A stretch of 64,000 nt of DNA, taken from NCBI GenBank assembly GCA_016584495.1, contig WAID01000009.1:2666001-2730000 (forward strand). The letters are read 5' to 3'. Of this stretch, positions 34,509 through 46,717 are shown piece by piece. Position 1 is the stretch's first letter. Every line of letters begins with the position of its first letter. This DNA comes from Celoporthe dispersa. Its lineage: Eukaryota; Ascomycota; Sordariomycetes; Diaporthales; Cryphonectriaceae. The notes under the pieces were generated by a model. That model saw only the letters and a program-made list of their open reading frames with translations, did not search any database and was not told the origin of the DNA. Both the position numbers and the translations under genes were made by a program.

Positions 34509-35501
34509 ATGGCGGACTCAGTAGGCAAGTTTTGTTGTGTAGGGGGGCGGGGCTAGGCTCTATCTAACGTCACATCTCGCCATCAGACCGGGTATTTGTG
34601 CACGCGCTCAACACTGTCAAGAAGATACCCAAGACTGGAGCGGTGCGGCCGCCGCCCCCAGATCGGATGCGCCTCTATGGCCTCTACAAACAAGCAATGG
34701 AGGGCGACGTCGACGGGGTCATGGAGCGGCCGAGTATAATGACTGGTCTGGCCTCTGACGACCTGCAGCGGGAGCAGGACAAGTGGGACGCTTGGGATTC
34801 GCAGAGAGGTCTCAGCAGGACTGAGGCAAAGCGGCGATATATCGAGGCACTGATCGAGACCATGCATAAATACGCCACAACGCCGTGAGTGGCGGAGCCT
34901 TGAGACGGCCAGTCGAGTTGGGCAGTTGCTGACACTCGCCACGCAGAAACGCAGCCGAGTTAGTATCTGAGCTCGAATTTGTGTGGAACCAGATCAAGAA
35001 CAACAGCCCCAGCTCTTCAGAGCTCTCCGCAAAGCACCTCGGTGCGGATAATGTCCCCCATCGATTCGCACAACCTATGTCTGGTACAGACGGCCCCTTG
35101 AAGGTCCTTAGCCCGATGAGCGAGGAGGACGAGGCGGAACACGACTACCAGAGACGTATAGCGGCAGGCGATCCTGACGACGACGGCGAATACGTCAAGA
35201 GAGGGACAAGTGGTCGAAGAAGATGGAGCGAGCAATCGTACGGCTGTCTACAGAGATAGCAGCCCTCAGAGAGCAGATCACGACAGGCCGGGAGTGGCGG
35301 TTGAAGAAGGAGCGCAGTCTCAGCGCCTGGATGGGCTGGATATTATGGGTTGCAATGAAGCATCTAGTCCTTGATGCGTTCCTCCTGGCCTTGATTCTGC
35401 TATGGATGCGGCGGAGAAAAGACAGACGACTGGAGGACCTGGTCCGGGCTGCGCTCAAGATTGGGAGGGAGTACATCCGTAAGGTTCTGCCGTCTAGATG
35501 A
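34509..35501 (+). CDS. Atg37-like acyl-CoA-binding membrane protein, one frame break
   Basis: Exons 34509-34524, 34587-34884 and 34947-35501. The first intron begins GCAAGT, a GC-AG intron, and gives MADSV-DRVFVHALN. The acyl-CoA-binding domain follows: VKKIPKTGAVRPPPPDRMRLY, GLYKQAMEGD, DKWDAWDSQRGLSRTEAKRRY and ELVSELEFVWNQIK. After an acidic linker the frame must gain one base at the G run 35203-35205, then reads DKWSKKMERAIVRLSTEIAALREQI (a coiled coil) and a C-terminal transmembrane helix (LVLDAFLLALILLWM) with a basic tail. ACBP plus C-terminal anchor is the layout of Atg37, a peroxisomal protein needed for pexophagy. With the correction it has 289 residues. Confidence 0.8.
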
Positions 35502-36781
35502 GAGATAGCCGGCGGACTGTAAAGACGACGCTGAAAGTAGCCTCGATTATGCAGTACGCCTGATGGCAAGGAAGATGGACGTGCGTCCGAGGGCTGAAGA
35601 CGTTCAGGTTTATACAGGTGGCTCAGACCAGTCCCGGACCTGCAGACCTAGCCCTCTCAATATGCGGGAGGGTACGAGCGCGTCGGGAGCACGCGCATCA
35701 GCTTCTCTCGACGTGCTTCGATAGCTTCGCACGAGATACTGTGGAATTGGATACCGAAACTATCCACCCTCACGTCTTCTTGACTGCGTGGGGAAGCGGT
35801 GCACCCGGCCATGAGATGTCCATCACTTCTGTGCAGCGTATCGATGGGTTGTACCGCGTTTCGCTTAAGAGAAAGCATTGGTTTGTACAACCATGGGCTG
35901 TGTATTTCCCAGCTCCCTAAACGGCCGTAATGTATCTCGAGGAGAATCATATCATGACAAATGCAAAGATCCTATCATACAATCTCGACTTGAATTGTGC
36001 ATTGACACAGTAATGGGAACACCGCGCCCGGAGTTGGAATTAGGCCACTCACCCAGCCCAGACCTGGAATTCGTCTTGGGGAAAATATTTCTCTAGAGAG
36101 TCTCAATGGTGTGGCGATGGATGGCGTTGATTTAGGAATGCTCTCTATTGAGGACTGCGCTGAAGAGAAAAGAAGGGAAAAGAAGGGGAAGCAGCTACTG
36201 AGGCTATCTACAGAAAGCAGTGAGGCAGGTGCCTGCCAGCTACGCATGGGTCAATGAGTCACTGACCCTCGCACAGTTGACCTATACTGAAACATTGCGT
36301 TCACAGTTCTTTGTGATGACTTGACTAGACCAACTGATCAGTATTTGTCATTTGGTCAATAAATGTGACATGTTGACCCAGGCCAAGTTTATAATTCTGG
36401 GTATCAGGTGTGCATAGGGTGTTGTGCCGCCCTCTCCCCAGGGTCAAAGGTCTGCCCCTCAGAGCTAGACCTTGCGTCAGTCAGTCCGCTGTGTTGTCAC
36501 TTCAACCTCTCCCTATGTCACACATATAGCAATCACACCAACGAATCCTCTCGCGCAGGGACATTCGAGACGGATGAGATTTGGTAAGGACCAAGTTCGT
36601 GCTTCAATATGACCTCAGAACCCTTTTTAGTATCGTCCTACCTAATGCTTAGTGGCCAGACATTCTGTCGAGAACACCACCATCTTGAAGCTAGTGTCGA
36701 AATTCTTGCCCACTGTGTCAACGACTTGAAGTCAACGCCACTATCACAACCATCTTGATATCCGGTACCCAAGCTGTCAAG
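35502..36781. other. Intergenic region
   Basis: About 1.28 kb. A 100-codon frame at 35618-35920 starts with GTG and resembles nothing known, so it is not called. The last 250 bases are probably the leader of the next gene. Confidence 0.35.
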
Positions 36782-37414
36782 ATGGCCTCATCCCGTGGTG
36801 GTAACCCTGGAGATGAAGCTCAGTCAAGGGGCGACACGCCAGCCACAGTCGCAGGCGCGACGACACGGGACTCACCCCTGCCAGAGGCAGATGACGACGT
36901 ACCCGCGTTTACTCACACCATTCCCGCCATCTTCGTTCCGCTCAAGGACGATCTCCTGCAGCCCATAAGACCGGCTGAAGACCGCGTTGAGAACCTGCAA
37001 CGCATGCGAGACAACCTGGACGCCAACGAGAAAGTAGTGAGAGACAATCTGGCGTTCATGTTTGAGCGTGAAGCTCGACGCCGCATCGCCGAGGCCAAGA
37101 AGATGCGCCCTCTGTCTGTACCTCATGAGCCACAGGAACTTGGCTGGGATGAGGCCGAAAAGCTTTTTGCCAACGTGGAGGCCCCCGCAAACCCTCATAT
37201 CAACTACCATCTGTCACCGGAGAAGCTGGCTGAGTACAGGAACACGCCTATCAGCTTGCCTACTGGACTACCGCCCCATGAGGAGACGGTGCGGGAGATG
37301 CTTGACGTGGCGCACCATGGTGCGAAGCAGATCGAGGCATATAGCAACAGCCACGTCAAGAACATCCGGGAAAGACTCAACACGAGCATTGAAAGGGCGA
37401 AAAGGGGGACGTGA
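36782..37414 (+). CDS. Conserved-looking hypothetical protein, 210 residues
   Basis: One uninterrupted frame from ATG 36782 to 37414. The protein is charged, with a predicted helix rich in Arg, Asp and Asn (RVENLQRMRDNLDANEKVVRDN) and another near ARRRIAEAKKMRP. The N-terminal 45 residues are polar and likely disordered. There is no signal peptide, membrane helix or known motif. Composition and the lack of stops over 633 bases support coding, but I cannot assign a family or function. Confidence 0.6.
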   Translation: MASSRGGNPGDEAQSRGDTPATVAGATTRDSPLPEADDDVPAFTHTIPAIFVPLKDDLLQPIRPAEDRVENLQRMRDNLDANEKVVRDNLAFMFEREARRRIAEAKKMRPLSVPHEPQELGWDEAEKLFANVEAPANPHINYHLSPEKLAEYRNTPISLPTGLPPHEETVREMLDVAHHGAKQIEAYSNSHVKNIRERLNTSIERAKRGT

Positions 37415-38246
37415 TCTGCGTATGTCGACACGGCAGCCACAAGGGCAACGGAACACTCGATTACATTGCAGACCTACCAGTGGCGGTGACGGGATGATCA
37501 ATAACATTACTGTGAGCCCTCCTAACGGCTGCCAGAATCTCCGCTGCTGCATAGCGGTCGCAGATGCTTCATGAACACAGAGGGTTGAGAGCTTCAAGGA
37601 TCTTGGATGGCTTGTGTTTCCTCATGCCGACAGACCCGTGGAGGCAGGCACATTGAGAGGTCACTTTGCGGTCGTTGTACATGAGTAAAACATCAGTCGG
37701 CTGTCATGTAGCATGTAAGAACGATAGACGCTTGTCAGTTGCGACTGTGACTTCAACACGAGCTCGTGGAGGAGTTAGGATGTAACGACCGGCGGTAAGA
37801 GGCATTGCACATCGAGCCAGATTGACTCTCACATACTTCCATAATCGGCGTCTGAACTTATTCTAGAGCACAAGATAGAGGAGAGCTCGACCGAAGCACT
37901 GGTTCTGCTTGCGCGGAACCATGCTCGAGCCCACCCACAATAAATGTGCACATGGTACAATTTTGTTTGGTGAGGAAAAAAAAAAGTAGATCGCGAACGC
38001 GGGATCCGCCAACGAACGTGAAGTTTTATGGCGAGAGCTCCAGAGTGGGCCCCTGCACAGCTCCAGCCAATCATACCCCCGCACTTGGTAATCGGGCATT
38101 TCCAGCGCCACTTTGAACCTGGAGACGTCAACTATTCCAAACGATCCAACCCCCAAGGGCCTACACGAGTACACACTCGCCGCCACCTCTTCCTTCTTCT
38201 TTCTCCTTCTGCCCTAACCAGTTTCTGTCTCCGTCGGGGCGACACG
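37415..38246. other. Intergenic region upstream of NDUFS1
   Basis: About 830 bases. The CT-rich stretch at 38185-38215 is typical of a fungal leader just before the start. No gene is supported. Confidence 0.4.
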
Positions 38247-40845
38247 ATGCTGCGACAGACTCTAGCACGTTCGGCTTGGCGGAATGGCAGGCGACCGGCT
38301 GTCAACGCCGCCAGAGCTTTCTCTGCGACAACTCAACGACCTGCTGAAGTCGAGCTCACAATCGGTATGTGGACACGAGCTTGAGGGGATCCGCGGTGCG
38401 GGAATGTCTGCTAACACCCTTAAAGATGGAAAGAAGGTCTCTATAGAAGGTACAGCACTTCCCCGGTCTCAATTGGATCGCCTTCAACTGACAGTGCCCT
38501 AGCCGGCTCGGCTCTAATTCAAGCCTGCGAGAAGGCTGGATCGACTGTTCCAAGGTATGCCAATGTACCTCTCTGAGACCCCCGTCTCTACCCTACTGAC
38601 CTAGACTTCTCTCCAGATATTGTTATCACGAGTACGGAAAACCGACCCGCGTTCACCCGACCCGCAGCCCCTAGAAGCCGAAGCTAATCGAACATGTGCA
38701 GGAAGTTGATGATTGCGGGAAATTGTCGTATGTGCCTGGTCGAAGTTGAGAGGGCGCCAAAGCCCGTCGCATCTTGCGCATGGCCAGTAGCACCCGGCAT
38801 GGTCGTCAAGACGAATTCGCCGCTCGCCCACAAAGCCCGAGAGGGTGTGATGGAGTTCCTGCTGGCCAACCACCCTCTCGACTGCCCCATCTGCGACCAA
38901 GGTGGCGAGTGTGACCTCCAAGACCAGTCGATGCGATACGGAGCGGACCGCGGACGATTTCACGAGATTGGTGGGAAACGAGGTGTGGAGGACAAGAACA
39001 TCGGACCGTTGGTCAAGACATCCATGAACCGGTGTATCCACTGCACGAGATGTATTCGCTTCGCAAACGATATCGCCGGAGCACCTGAGATGGGCTCAAC
39101 TGGCCGTGGCAACGACATCCAGATCGGTACATATCTAGAAAAGAACCTCGACTCCGAGCTCTCCGGCAATGTCATCGATCTCTGCCCCGTGGGCGCTCTC
39201 ACTTCCAAGCCATATGCTTTCCGCGCAAGGCCTTGGGAGCTGAAGAAGACGGAATCGATCGATGTTCTGGACGGACTCGGCTCCAACATCCGGGTCGACG
39301 CCCGTGGCCTTGAGGTCATGCGTGTCATTCCCCGGCTGAACGATGATGTCAACGAGGAGTGGATCAACGATAAAACTCGGTTTGCATGCGATGGTCTGAA
39401 GACACAGCGGCTCACTCTGCCTCTTATACGCCGGGATGGCAAGTTTGAGCCTGCAGACTGGGAGCAGGCCCTCACAGAGATTGCCCAGGCTTGGGAGAAG
39501 AAGGCCCCGAAGGGCAACGAGTTCAAGGTTGTTGCTGGTGAGCTGATGGACGTCGAGTCCATGGTCGCCATGAAGGAGCTTGCCAACAAGCTTGGCTCCG
39601 AGAACCTGGCCCTCGACATGCCCTCTGGTAGCCAACCTGTCGCTCATGGTGTTGATGTACGGTCCAGCTACCTGTTTAACTCCAGGATCTGGGGCATTGA
39701 GGAGGCCGACGCGATTCTCGTCGTAGGCAGCAACCCCAGACACGAAGCCGCCGTGCTGAATGCACGTATCCGGAAGCAGTGGCTCCGGTCAGATCTCGAA
39801 GTTGGCCTGGTCGGTGAGACTTTTGACTCCACCTTCGAGTTTGAGCATTTGGGCACCGACCTGGCTGCCCTGAAGAAGGCCCTGTCTGGTTCCTTCGGCA
39901 AGAAGCTCACGTCTGCCAAGAAGCCTATGATCATTGTGGGCTCTGGCGTGACGGATCACGCTGATGCCAAGGCCTTCTATGAGACCATTGGCGCCTTTGT
40001 CGACAAGAACGCAGCCAACTTCATCACTGAGGAATGGAATGGATACAACGTTCTCCAGAGGGCAGCATCTCGAGCGGGAGCCTTTGAGGTCGGCTTTGTC
40101 ACACCATCCACGGAGGTTGCCGAGACGACTCCCAAGTTCATCTGGCTGCTCGGCGCGGACGAGATCAACGAGGCCGATATACCAAAGGATGCCTTCGTCG
40201 TTTATCAGGGTCATCACGGTGACAAGGGTGCGCAGATTGCCGACGTCGTCCTGCCGGGTGCTGCATACACGGAGAAGAACGCTACTTATGTCAACACCGA
40301 AGGCCGTGTCCAGATGACAAGGGCTGCAACAGGACTCCCTGGTGCTGCTCGTACCGACTGGAAGATCGTCCGGGCAGCTAGTGAGTTCCTTGGAGCTCCT
40401 CTGCCATATGATGATGTCGCTGCTCTGCGCGACAGAATGGCTGAGATCAGCCCTGCCCTTGCAGCCTACGACGTTGTCGAGCCCGTTGCCCTTCAGCAGC
40501 TCAGCAAGGTGCAACTCGTCGAACAGAACAAGGGCGCCAAGACCACTGGAGCACCCCTGAAGCTCCCTATTGAGAACTTTTATTTCACAGACGTCATCTC
40601 GAGAAGGTTTGTTGGTCTGCGGATATTCTCCAACTGTGACTCTGCTGACGGCATTTTATAGTTCACCAACAATGGCCCGTTGCTCGGCTGCTAAGGCCAC
40701 CGGCGACCCCCGTACGAATCTCAGTAAGTGACTCGTTTGGGATCCTGAGCCACGTCAACTACATGAACAATGCTAATACCGAAACGCAGTGGCTCCAGGC
40801 ATAGAGGAAGATAAGCCCATGGGACAGGTTGCGTATGGTGCGTAG
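38247..40845 (+). CDS. nuo78: NADH:ubiquinone oxidoreductase 78-kDa subunit (complex I, NDUFS1)
   Basis: Seven exons (38247-38364, 38426-38449, 38503-38554, 38617-38631, 38702-40606, 40662-40723, 40790-40845) give 743 residues, matching the 744 of Neurospora. It carries electrons through Fe-S clusters N1b, N4 and N5 in the complex I matrix arm. Seen: a mitochondrial presequence (MLRQTLARSAWRNGRRP), the 2Fe-2S ferredoxin domain spread over the small exons with YCYHEKLMIAGNCRMC, a Cys/His site HPLDCPICDQGGECDLQ, the CIHCTRCIRF cluster site and NVIDLCPVGALTSKP, followed by the molybdopterin-type domain. Exon 4 is only 15 nt (TYR-Cys-Tyr-His part). The C-terminus is in two short exons (SSPTMARCSAAKATGDPRTN, MAPGIEEDKPMGQVAYGA). 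Confidence 0.96.
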
Positions 40846-41488
40846 TGATTGGTTGGGCTGTAATGAACAGAAAATCACTTGGCTTCCTGGGCTTCTCTTT
40901 CACTTGTGGTTGCGGGCATGCTAGCAGGTTTTGTTGTACATATGTAGGAGTCAAGGGTCGCTACGAAGACAAAATACATCCATTTGCAAGAAAAGGATTT
41001 CTCGAAAATGATGATCAGCAAAAGTGACATGGCTTCGTCCTGAAACCGCCTACAATTGTGCATTGAATCTCATCAGCGTGTTGTCTTAGAGACGGAAAGA
41101 AGAAGAGATAAGGAGACTCATGGGCTGTCTGTGGAGACGTAGATGGACTTTCGTAAAGTGCGGTGTTTGTGTTATGTTGTAGAGAGGGTATTTCTTCTGC
41201 TAACTGGCGTTCTGCTGTGTTAACAATGTCTCGGATAGTTCACCCACATTCATACTGTGCCTCTAATGAGCACTAGATCCTTGCCATTCGACCAACAACA
41301 TAGTTTTCATAAGCTCCATGGGGCGGGCATACTTTGTGTGGTTTGGTAGTCTCTTGCGTCCTGCCATTGGGTATCTCATGTATGCTTACATTCTAGTCGC
41401 CAGCAGTAATTGTATGTAGCCTTGAACAACAAGGCGGTGAGGGCAAGAAAGTCCTGACTGCAATTTCATGGGTTCGACATCAATTTCA
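40846..41488. other. Intergenic region, tail-to-tail
   Basis: About 640 bases between converging stops. 3' flanks only; no gene seen. Confidence 0.4.
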
Positions 41489-42466
41489 TCATGTAGCCCG
41501 CTCTGCCGTTTCCTCCTGCTCAGGAAATGACTGATCAAGGGTACTCTCCAGGCCCCGTCTCGTCTCCTCCGAGGTGCTGGCTGCCACTGCCTGGTCTTTT
41601 TCCCAGGGCTTCCGAGGCCTCTGCATCGAGCCAAAGGGTGTTGTGGTCTGCTGGAATCAGTCGACATGCCAGATAGGGATAGACGAGGCTTAACCCACCG
41701 GATTCCTGGCAACAACATCAGGAATCTGTATGATGCCTTCCACCGGCTCGCCCGACTGCACCGCCTGAATGATGGCAGCAAACTTTTCTGGATAGGGGAC
41801 GTGATCGGTCTCTTCGTCGTCATCGTCGGCATCCGACCGCCGCTCAACATACAGCTCGCCCTTGGGTGCAGCCTTCATCCAATCCGGGGCTGACGGGTCG
41901 TCATGTGCGGCTCCAGCCCCCGTCTCGGTGCCAAGAAGCTGCCTCATCCAGCCTTCCTTCTCGGTAGCAGCAGCAGTAGCAGCCCCGGCGACCGGGCCAG
42001 GCGCAGAGGAGGGGGAAGAGTTGGTGGCGGTCCTGGAGGCAAGCCTGTCGCGGTGGCCACACAGCGACTCCAGGAGTGTCCACTCCCATATGCGAGGCTG
42101 TTGGCCGGCTAGGTACTGCTCCCGGAGCCAGGATCTGTAGGTGGCGTAGGTCACAGTCAGGCCGCTGATGCGGGCGAAGTAGAAGATGCGCGAGTGCATG
42201 ATGATGTCGGCCTGAGAGGCTTTCATAGCGAGGGCGTGGTAGCCGCCGAGGGCGAGTACGAGGCCTCCCTTTTGGTGCCTCGTGTGTGAGCTCGGTGACT
42301 CAATCAAAGTTCATCTCTGGCATGCGAGCGGGAGCAGGATGACTGATGTTTTCTTTTGACTTACGAGGAAGTCCTTGTCCAAGTCCCACCTGTAGTCGTG
42401 AAAGGACCGGAGCGTGGACTCATCATCTTGGACAGGAGGGACGGCAGATAACTTGGCTTCAGCCAT
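41489..42466 (-). CDS. KPWE-motif protein (Pex39/PEX14-like C-terminal module)
   Basis: Three exons (42466-42365, 42268-41699, 41647-41489) give 276 residues. The splices are GTAAGT...AAAAG and GTGGGT...CAG, both in phase 0. The C-terminal module reads EKFAAIIQAVQSGEPVEGI, IQIPDVVARNP, TTTPFGSMQRPRKPWEK. The series I-x-IPD ... PFG ... RKPWE is the hallmark of the KPWE domain, known from the peroxisomal import factor Pex39 and relatives. The N-terminal part (SFHDYRWDLDKDFL, GGYHALAMKASQADIIMHSRIFYF) is a separate helical region often found in filamentous fungi. A role in peroxisomal matrix protein import is inferred from the motif only. An in-frame upstream ATG at 42511 would add 15 residues. 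Confidence 0.75.
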
Positions 42467-43397
42467 TGCTTCCGGGACGAGGGTCCTTTTCCGAGAAGTG
42501 TATTCGCTCACAGGACGAGCCTAAGGAGGTTGTGGCAGCCTGGGAGGTATGAAGTGAGATCCAAACAGTCTAGATAGAGCACAAGGCCCAGGTTGGTTTC
42601 GTAGGCAGGACGAAAGCTCCGGGAGCCTTAAGAGGTGCAGCTTTCAGGCTACCTTCTCTAGCATCACTGATAGGGCTCCGTTTAGTGAGATGAGTATGTA
42701 GAGTCGGTTGAATTAGAGGATGTGGAGAGTCTTCCAAAGGGAATATGGAAGAGAAAGAAAGCCCCGCGGGCGGGCTCCGGGTCGGGACGGTAGTGGAGCC
42801 AAGCTGCTCGGACCGTAGCGGAGGTACCTACCGGCAAGGTGAGAACTGGCGTACTCAGGCGTGCCAGGGCCCTGGAAGTGCCTACCTAGCCCTCTAAGGG
42901 ACCTGTGCCCCTCACTGTAGTTGAAGTGCGGCCCCCCTCCCCCAACCCACTTCACTACAGCACTGTATAGCTAGAACTGAAGCTTGTCTGATCTTGACCG
43001 GAAATCAGGGCACACCTTGGCTTCTGATATTAGATAATTTGTCCACAAATGCCATCTTCCACCAGAACAGTGCAGCCATCTTATCCTGCTAGACAGTACT
43101 CTGTTTGGTTAGTGCTCTGATACCTGCTGTAAAGTTAGTGCTCAGCAGCTAGTGCACGGGCCACTATCACGCTGAGAGGAACCCCCAAAGACAGTGGGAT
43201 GGTCCCCTAACTAAACCTGGTAGCACGTACAGTAGCAATTAATACCTAAGGTTTGTTCTGTTGCTGCTGTGGTCACCTGCATACTTTCAAGTACTTTGTA
43301 GGCACCGAGCAGTCTCGTCGACCTCCCAGCTTCCAGCCTGCCCACAGTCGACGCTGCTTGGTGAGGATCGCCTTGCGAGTCCTCAACAGCAGTCCCA
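42467..43397. promoter_or_regulatory. Divergent intergenic region KPWE protein / PP2C
   Basis: About 930 bases between divergent starts. Nothing beyond expected promoters is seen. Confidence 0.4.
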
Positions 43398-45379
43398 ATG
43401 CGTCGCGTTGCAGTGAGATGGCTTCGGTCTTGTCAGGGCACCGTCCGAGGCCATCGAGGTCTCTCCCACCCCCGAGCTTTTCAGTAGCCGCAGGGGCCTC
43501 TACTCACACGTGCGCCCCAGCGTCCAGGAACAGTCGCCGTCTCACATCACCAGCAACAACAACCTCCGGCTCTCCTTCTCGACCTCTTCTGTCTTCCTCT
43601 CGCGTTCCCAGCCCGAGGCTGTCCTCAGGACCAAATCGCAGTCCTCCATGATTACACGACGCACAGTCATCGCCTTGGTGTCCGGCCTCGTGGGCTACGG
43701 AGCCTGGTATACCTACACCGGCAACCCCACCGTCAGCCCTCAAGCCCTCACCCGAGGTTTTCTCCTCCCCCTCTGGCTCTCCCACAAGCTTCGACAATGC
43801 CACACCGACCCGTTCCATCCTCGTCATAGGAGCCGACGAACTACAGACCGGTACCTTCGTCGGCGAGGGACCCATCACCAAGACCACCGACGACGAGGGC
43901 CGCACTGTCGTCGAGATGCTCACGCCCGACCAGTCCACCCAGAAGCTGAGAAAGATGGAGGAGTCCTATCTCGTCAACAGGGGCAGGGGCGTCTTGAGAT
44001 ACGATCTGGTCCAGCTGCCTAGCAACAACCCGATAGAGGACGACCACGCCGAGAAGATTGTAGAGGTCCCGAGCCGGGCGAGCGCTGAGGCCGGCAGCGA
44101 CTGGATGTTCTGGGGCGTCTTCGATGGGCACTCGTAAGTTCATGGCAGATACATCCCCCTAACTAAACGTTACTGGCATCATCCCGCTGACCGCTGGGTG
44201 TACAAGGGGCTGGACGACGTCGGCAAAGCTCCGCCAGACGCTGATAAGTTACGTGGCACGCGAGCTCAACGAGACGTACAAGGCTGGCGGAAACGCGGAC
44301 GCGGTCGATGCGGCTATCAAGAAGGGCTTCACCCGTCTGGACGACGAGATCGTGCACCAGAGCGTACAGGAAGTCCTCAAGTCGAACTCCAGGTCGGTCG
44401 CTGCAGAGCTGCTCGCCCCGGCCCTGTCGGGCTCTTGCGCCTTGTTGTCATTCTACGACAGCAGCTCCGGCCTGCTACGCGTGGCCTGCACCGGGGACTC
44501 CCGTGCGGTTTTGGGACGGCGGTCTGACAATGGTAAATGGACTGCCACGCCTCTGTCTGTGGACCAGACTGGTGGCAATCAGGATGAGGCCAACCGCATG
44601 CGAAAGCTGCACCCCGGCGAGGAACATGTCATCCGGAACGGCAGGGTGCTGGGCGGCCTAGAGCCCACCCGTGCCTTCGGCGATGCAAGCTACAAATGGA
44701 GCAAGGAGATCGCCAGCCGCCTGCGCGAGTCCTTCTTCGGCCGGGCACAGTCTCCCCTCCTCAAGACTCCGCCTTATGTCACGGCCGAGCCGGTGGTGAC
44801 GACCACTAAGGTCCACCCCGAGAAGGGTGACTTTCTGGTTCTGGCTACGGACGGGCTGTGGGAGATGCTGACGAACGAGGAGGTCGTCGGCCTCGTCGGG
44901 AAATGGCTGGAGACGCAGACGAGCAAGGCCTCGACCTCGCAGTTCGACTCGGTGTGGTCCAAGATCTTTGGGGCGCAGAAGAACGGCCTCCCGGTAGAGC
45001 AGGGCAGCGAGGGCGCGGTAGGGGACGGCCAGAAGACGCCGATACGCGTGCGGCAGTGGGGCATCTCCAGGGACGACGACAGGTTTGTCGTCAAGGACAG
45101 CAATGTCGCAACGCACCTCATCCGCAACGCGTTGGGCGGGAAGAACGAGGAGATGGTGTCCGCCCTGCTCACCCTCCCGTCTCCCTATTCGCGAAGATAT
45201 AGGTAGGGTGGATCCTCTCTGGCCCAGCTGTCTCTGCTGCATGCACTAACAACTCACTGCGCAGGGACGATCTAACGGTTCAGGTCATTTTCTTCGGCAA
45301 CGGCGAGAGGGCTCAGAGTGAGAGCCAGGAGATTGTTATCAACGACGAAGCCACGGCGCCGCCCCGGGCCAGACTCTGA
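43398..45379 (+). CDS. Mitochondrial PP2C phosphatase (Ptc5-like), two frame breaks at 5' end
   Basis: Exons 43398-44133, 44207-45202, 45265-45379. The catalytic part is intact: DWMFWGVFDGHSGWTTSAKLRQ, LSGSCALLSFYD, RVACTGDSRAVLG, RVLGGLEPTRAFGDA, GDFLVLATDGLWEML and RDDLTVQVIFF, with the metal-binding Asp residues (DGH, DG, DD). The N-terminus reads as a presequence (MRRVAVRWLRSCQGTVRGH) then RRGLYSHVRPS and a membrane helix (VIALVSGLVGYGAWY), but these lie in different frames. One base too many at 43469-43481 and one near 43725-43728 would join all, giving 614 residues. Ptc5-type enzymes dephosphorylate pyruvate dehydrogenase in mitochondria. Starting instead at a later ATG would lose the presequence. 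Confidence 0.85.
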
Positions 45380-46717
45380 CGGGAAGGGGTGACGATCAGC
45401 CTAGACCACGCATGCCGTGTTGTCGATTTTGTACCATAATACGATTATCACTACAGAGCGAGGCGTTACATGAATCGTGACTATTTCGGTTGCAAATAGG
45501 CGCCATTGGACTGACCTGCATCCGGCTAGGTCCAAAGTCCAATCATTCGCCGGCAGAGGGAGCAACCCAAAACCAATGATTGGCAGGAGAACAGATGCAG
45601 TCTGAGAAGCCCGCAGGAAGAATGCGCAGCTGCCTGTACTACCGTGCCACGACCCAGGACCCGACTTTTTGAAAAGAGAAGGGGGGAGAGAGAGAGAGAG
45701 AGAGAGAAACTCCCCTTCTATTTTCTCTCCTCTCTTCTTCCATTTGTGGGTACGTCTTAACCTGGTACGCTGGTCAGCAAGACGTGCTCCGTAATGACAG
45801 GAGCTTCGGCCATGTAACCACCTTTGGTGGGGGTGGGGCATTCTGCTGATATGAGACGCCTTGCGCAACGGTCCAGAGGTGTCCGCCCAAGGAGCTCCGG
45901 ACCATGGCTGCTGCTGGATGACATCATTCCCGGACAGCAATAGAATTACATACTGCATAGTAGTCATACTATGTATGTGCTATGAGGGCCATTGTCCAGG
46001 GCTGTCAAGGGGAGAAAGAGAAAGAGATGAGAGAAAAAAGGGTCCATCATGAGTCTTTTGCGATCGGTCGATCGTCGAGAGTTTTTAAGAGCGAAAAAAA
46101 ACCACCAGAGGGGGCAGGGTTTTGGGGATGGATTAGTTGGCCAGCGTCAGCCCAGCATAGGGACCTGCATGACGGCCTGCGGCGGCCAGCCACCCAGCTA
46201 GCTACGTAGTAGCTCTGTTGCCGAATTTATCGCACAAGCTTCCTGCAGGAGCCAAGCCAGCAAACAGAGTTCTAGCCCACCAGGGCGGCTCGCGCTATAG
46301 ATAATACTCACTAGTGCTACGTACATAGTTACCAAGTATCATCCATCCCCACGGTGCTCATCCGCCCGCTCACCCTACTCCTCTCTCTCTCTCTACAACC
46401 TCGAGGGCCATCTTTCGTCCTCGCAAGAACCTTGGGATCCTATACTGCCTATGTATTTCCCCTCTAAGCTCTGCCCAACAGCCCTCGACCCCTCCAGCGT
46501 TGTGTCCAGTCTGTCATCGCTCTCCACGTCCTCTGATAGCTTCAGACAGCCGCGGTAGACTGATCTTCTCGACGCCCCTCGTCCTACCTGCTCTGTCTGT
46601 TGGCCTGTCCCGCTCAATTGACCCTTTCTCAATCCACGGCGTGCTGCTGTCCAGCCTAGGCGCATCCTCGAGAGAGTTTCGACCTCCCACCACCACCACC
46701 ACCACCACAAACCAGCC
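45380..46717. other. Intergenic region upstream of the GH63 gene
   Basis: About 1.3 kb. It holds GA microsatellites (45688-45709, 46013-46040), a CT repeat (46380-46394) in the leader and a CCA-type repeat at 46687-46708 just before the start. No further gene is supported. Confidence 0.45.

Noticed and set aside
35618..35920. 100-codon plus-strand open frame between the Atg37-like gene and the unknown protein
   Set aside because: It starts with GTG, has no family resemblance and no splice or promoter support.
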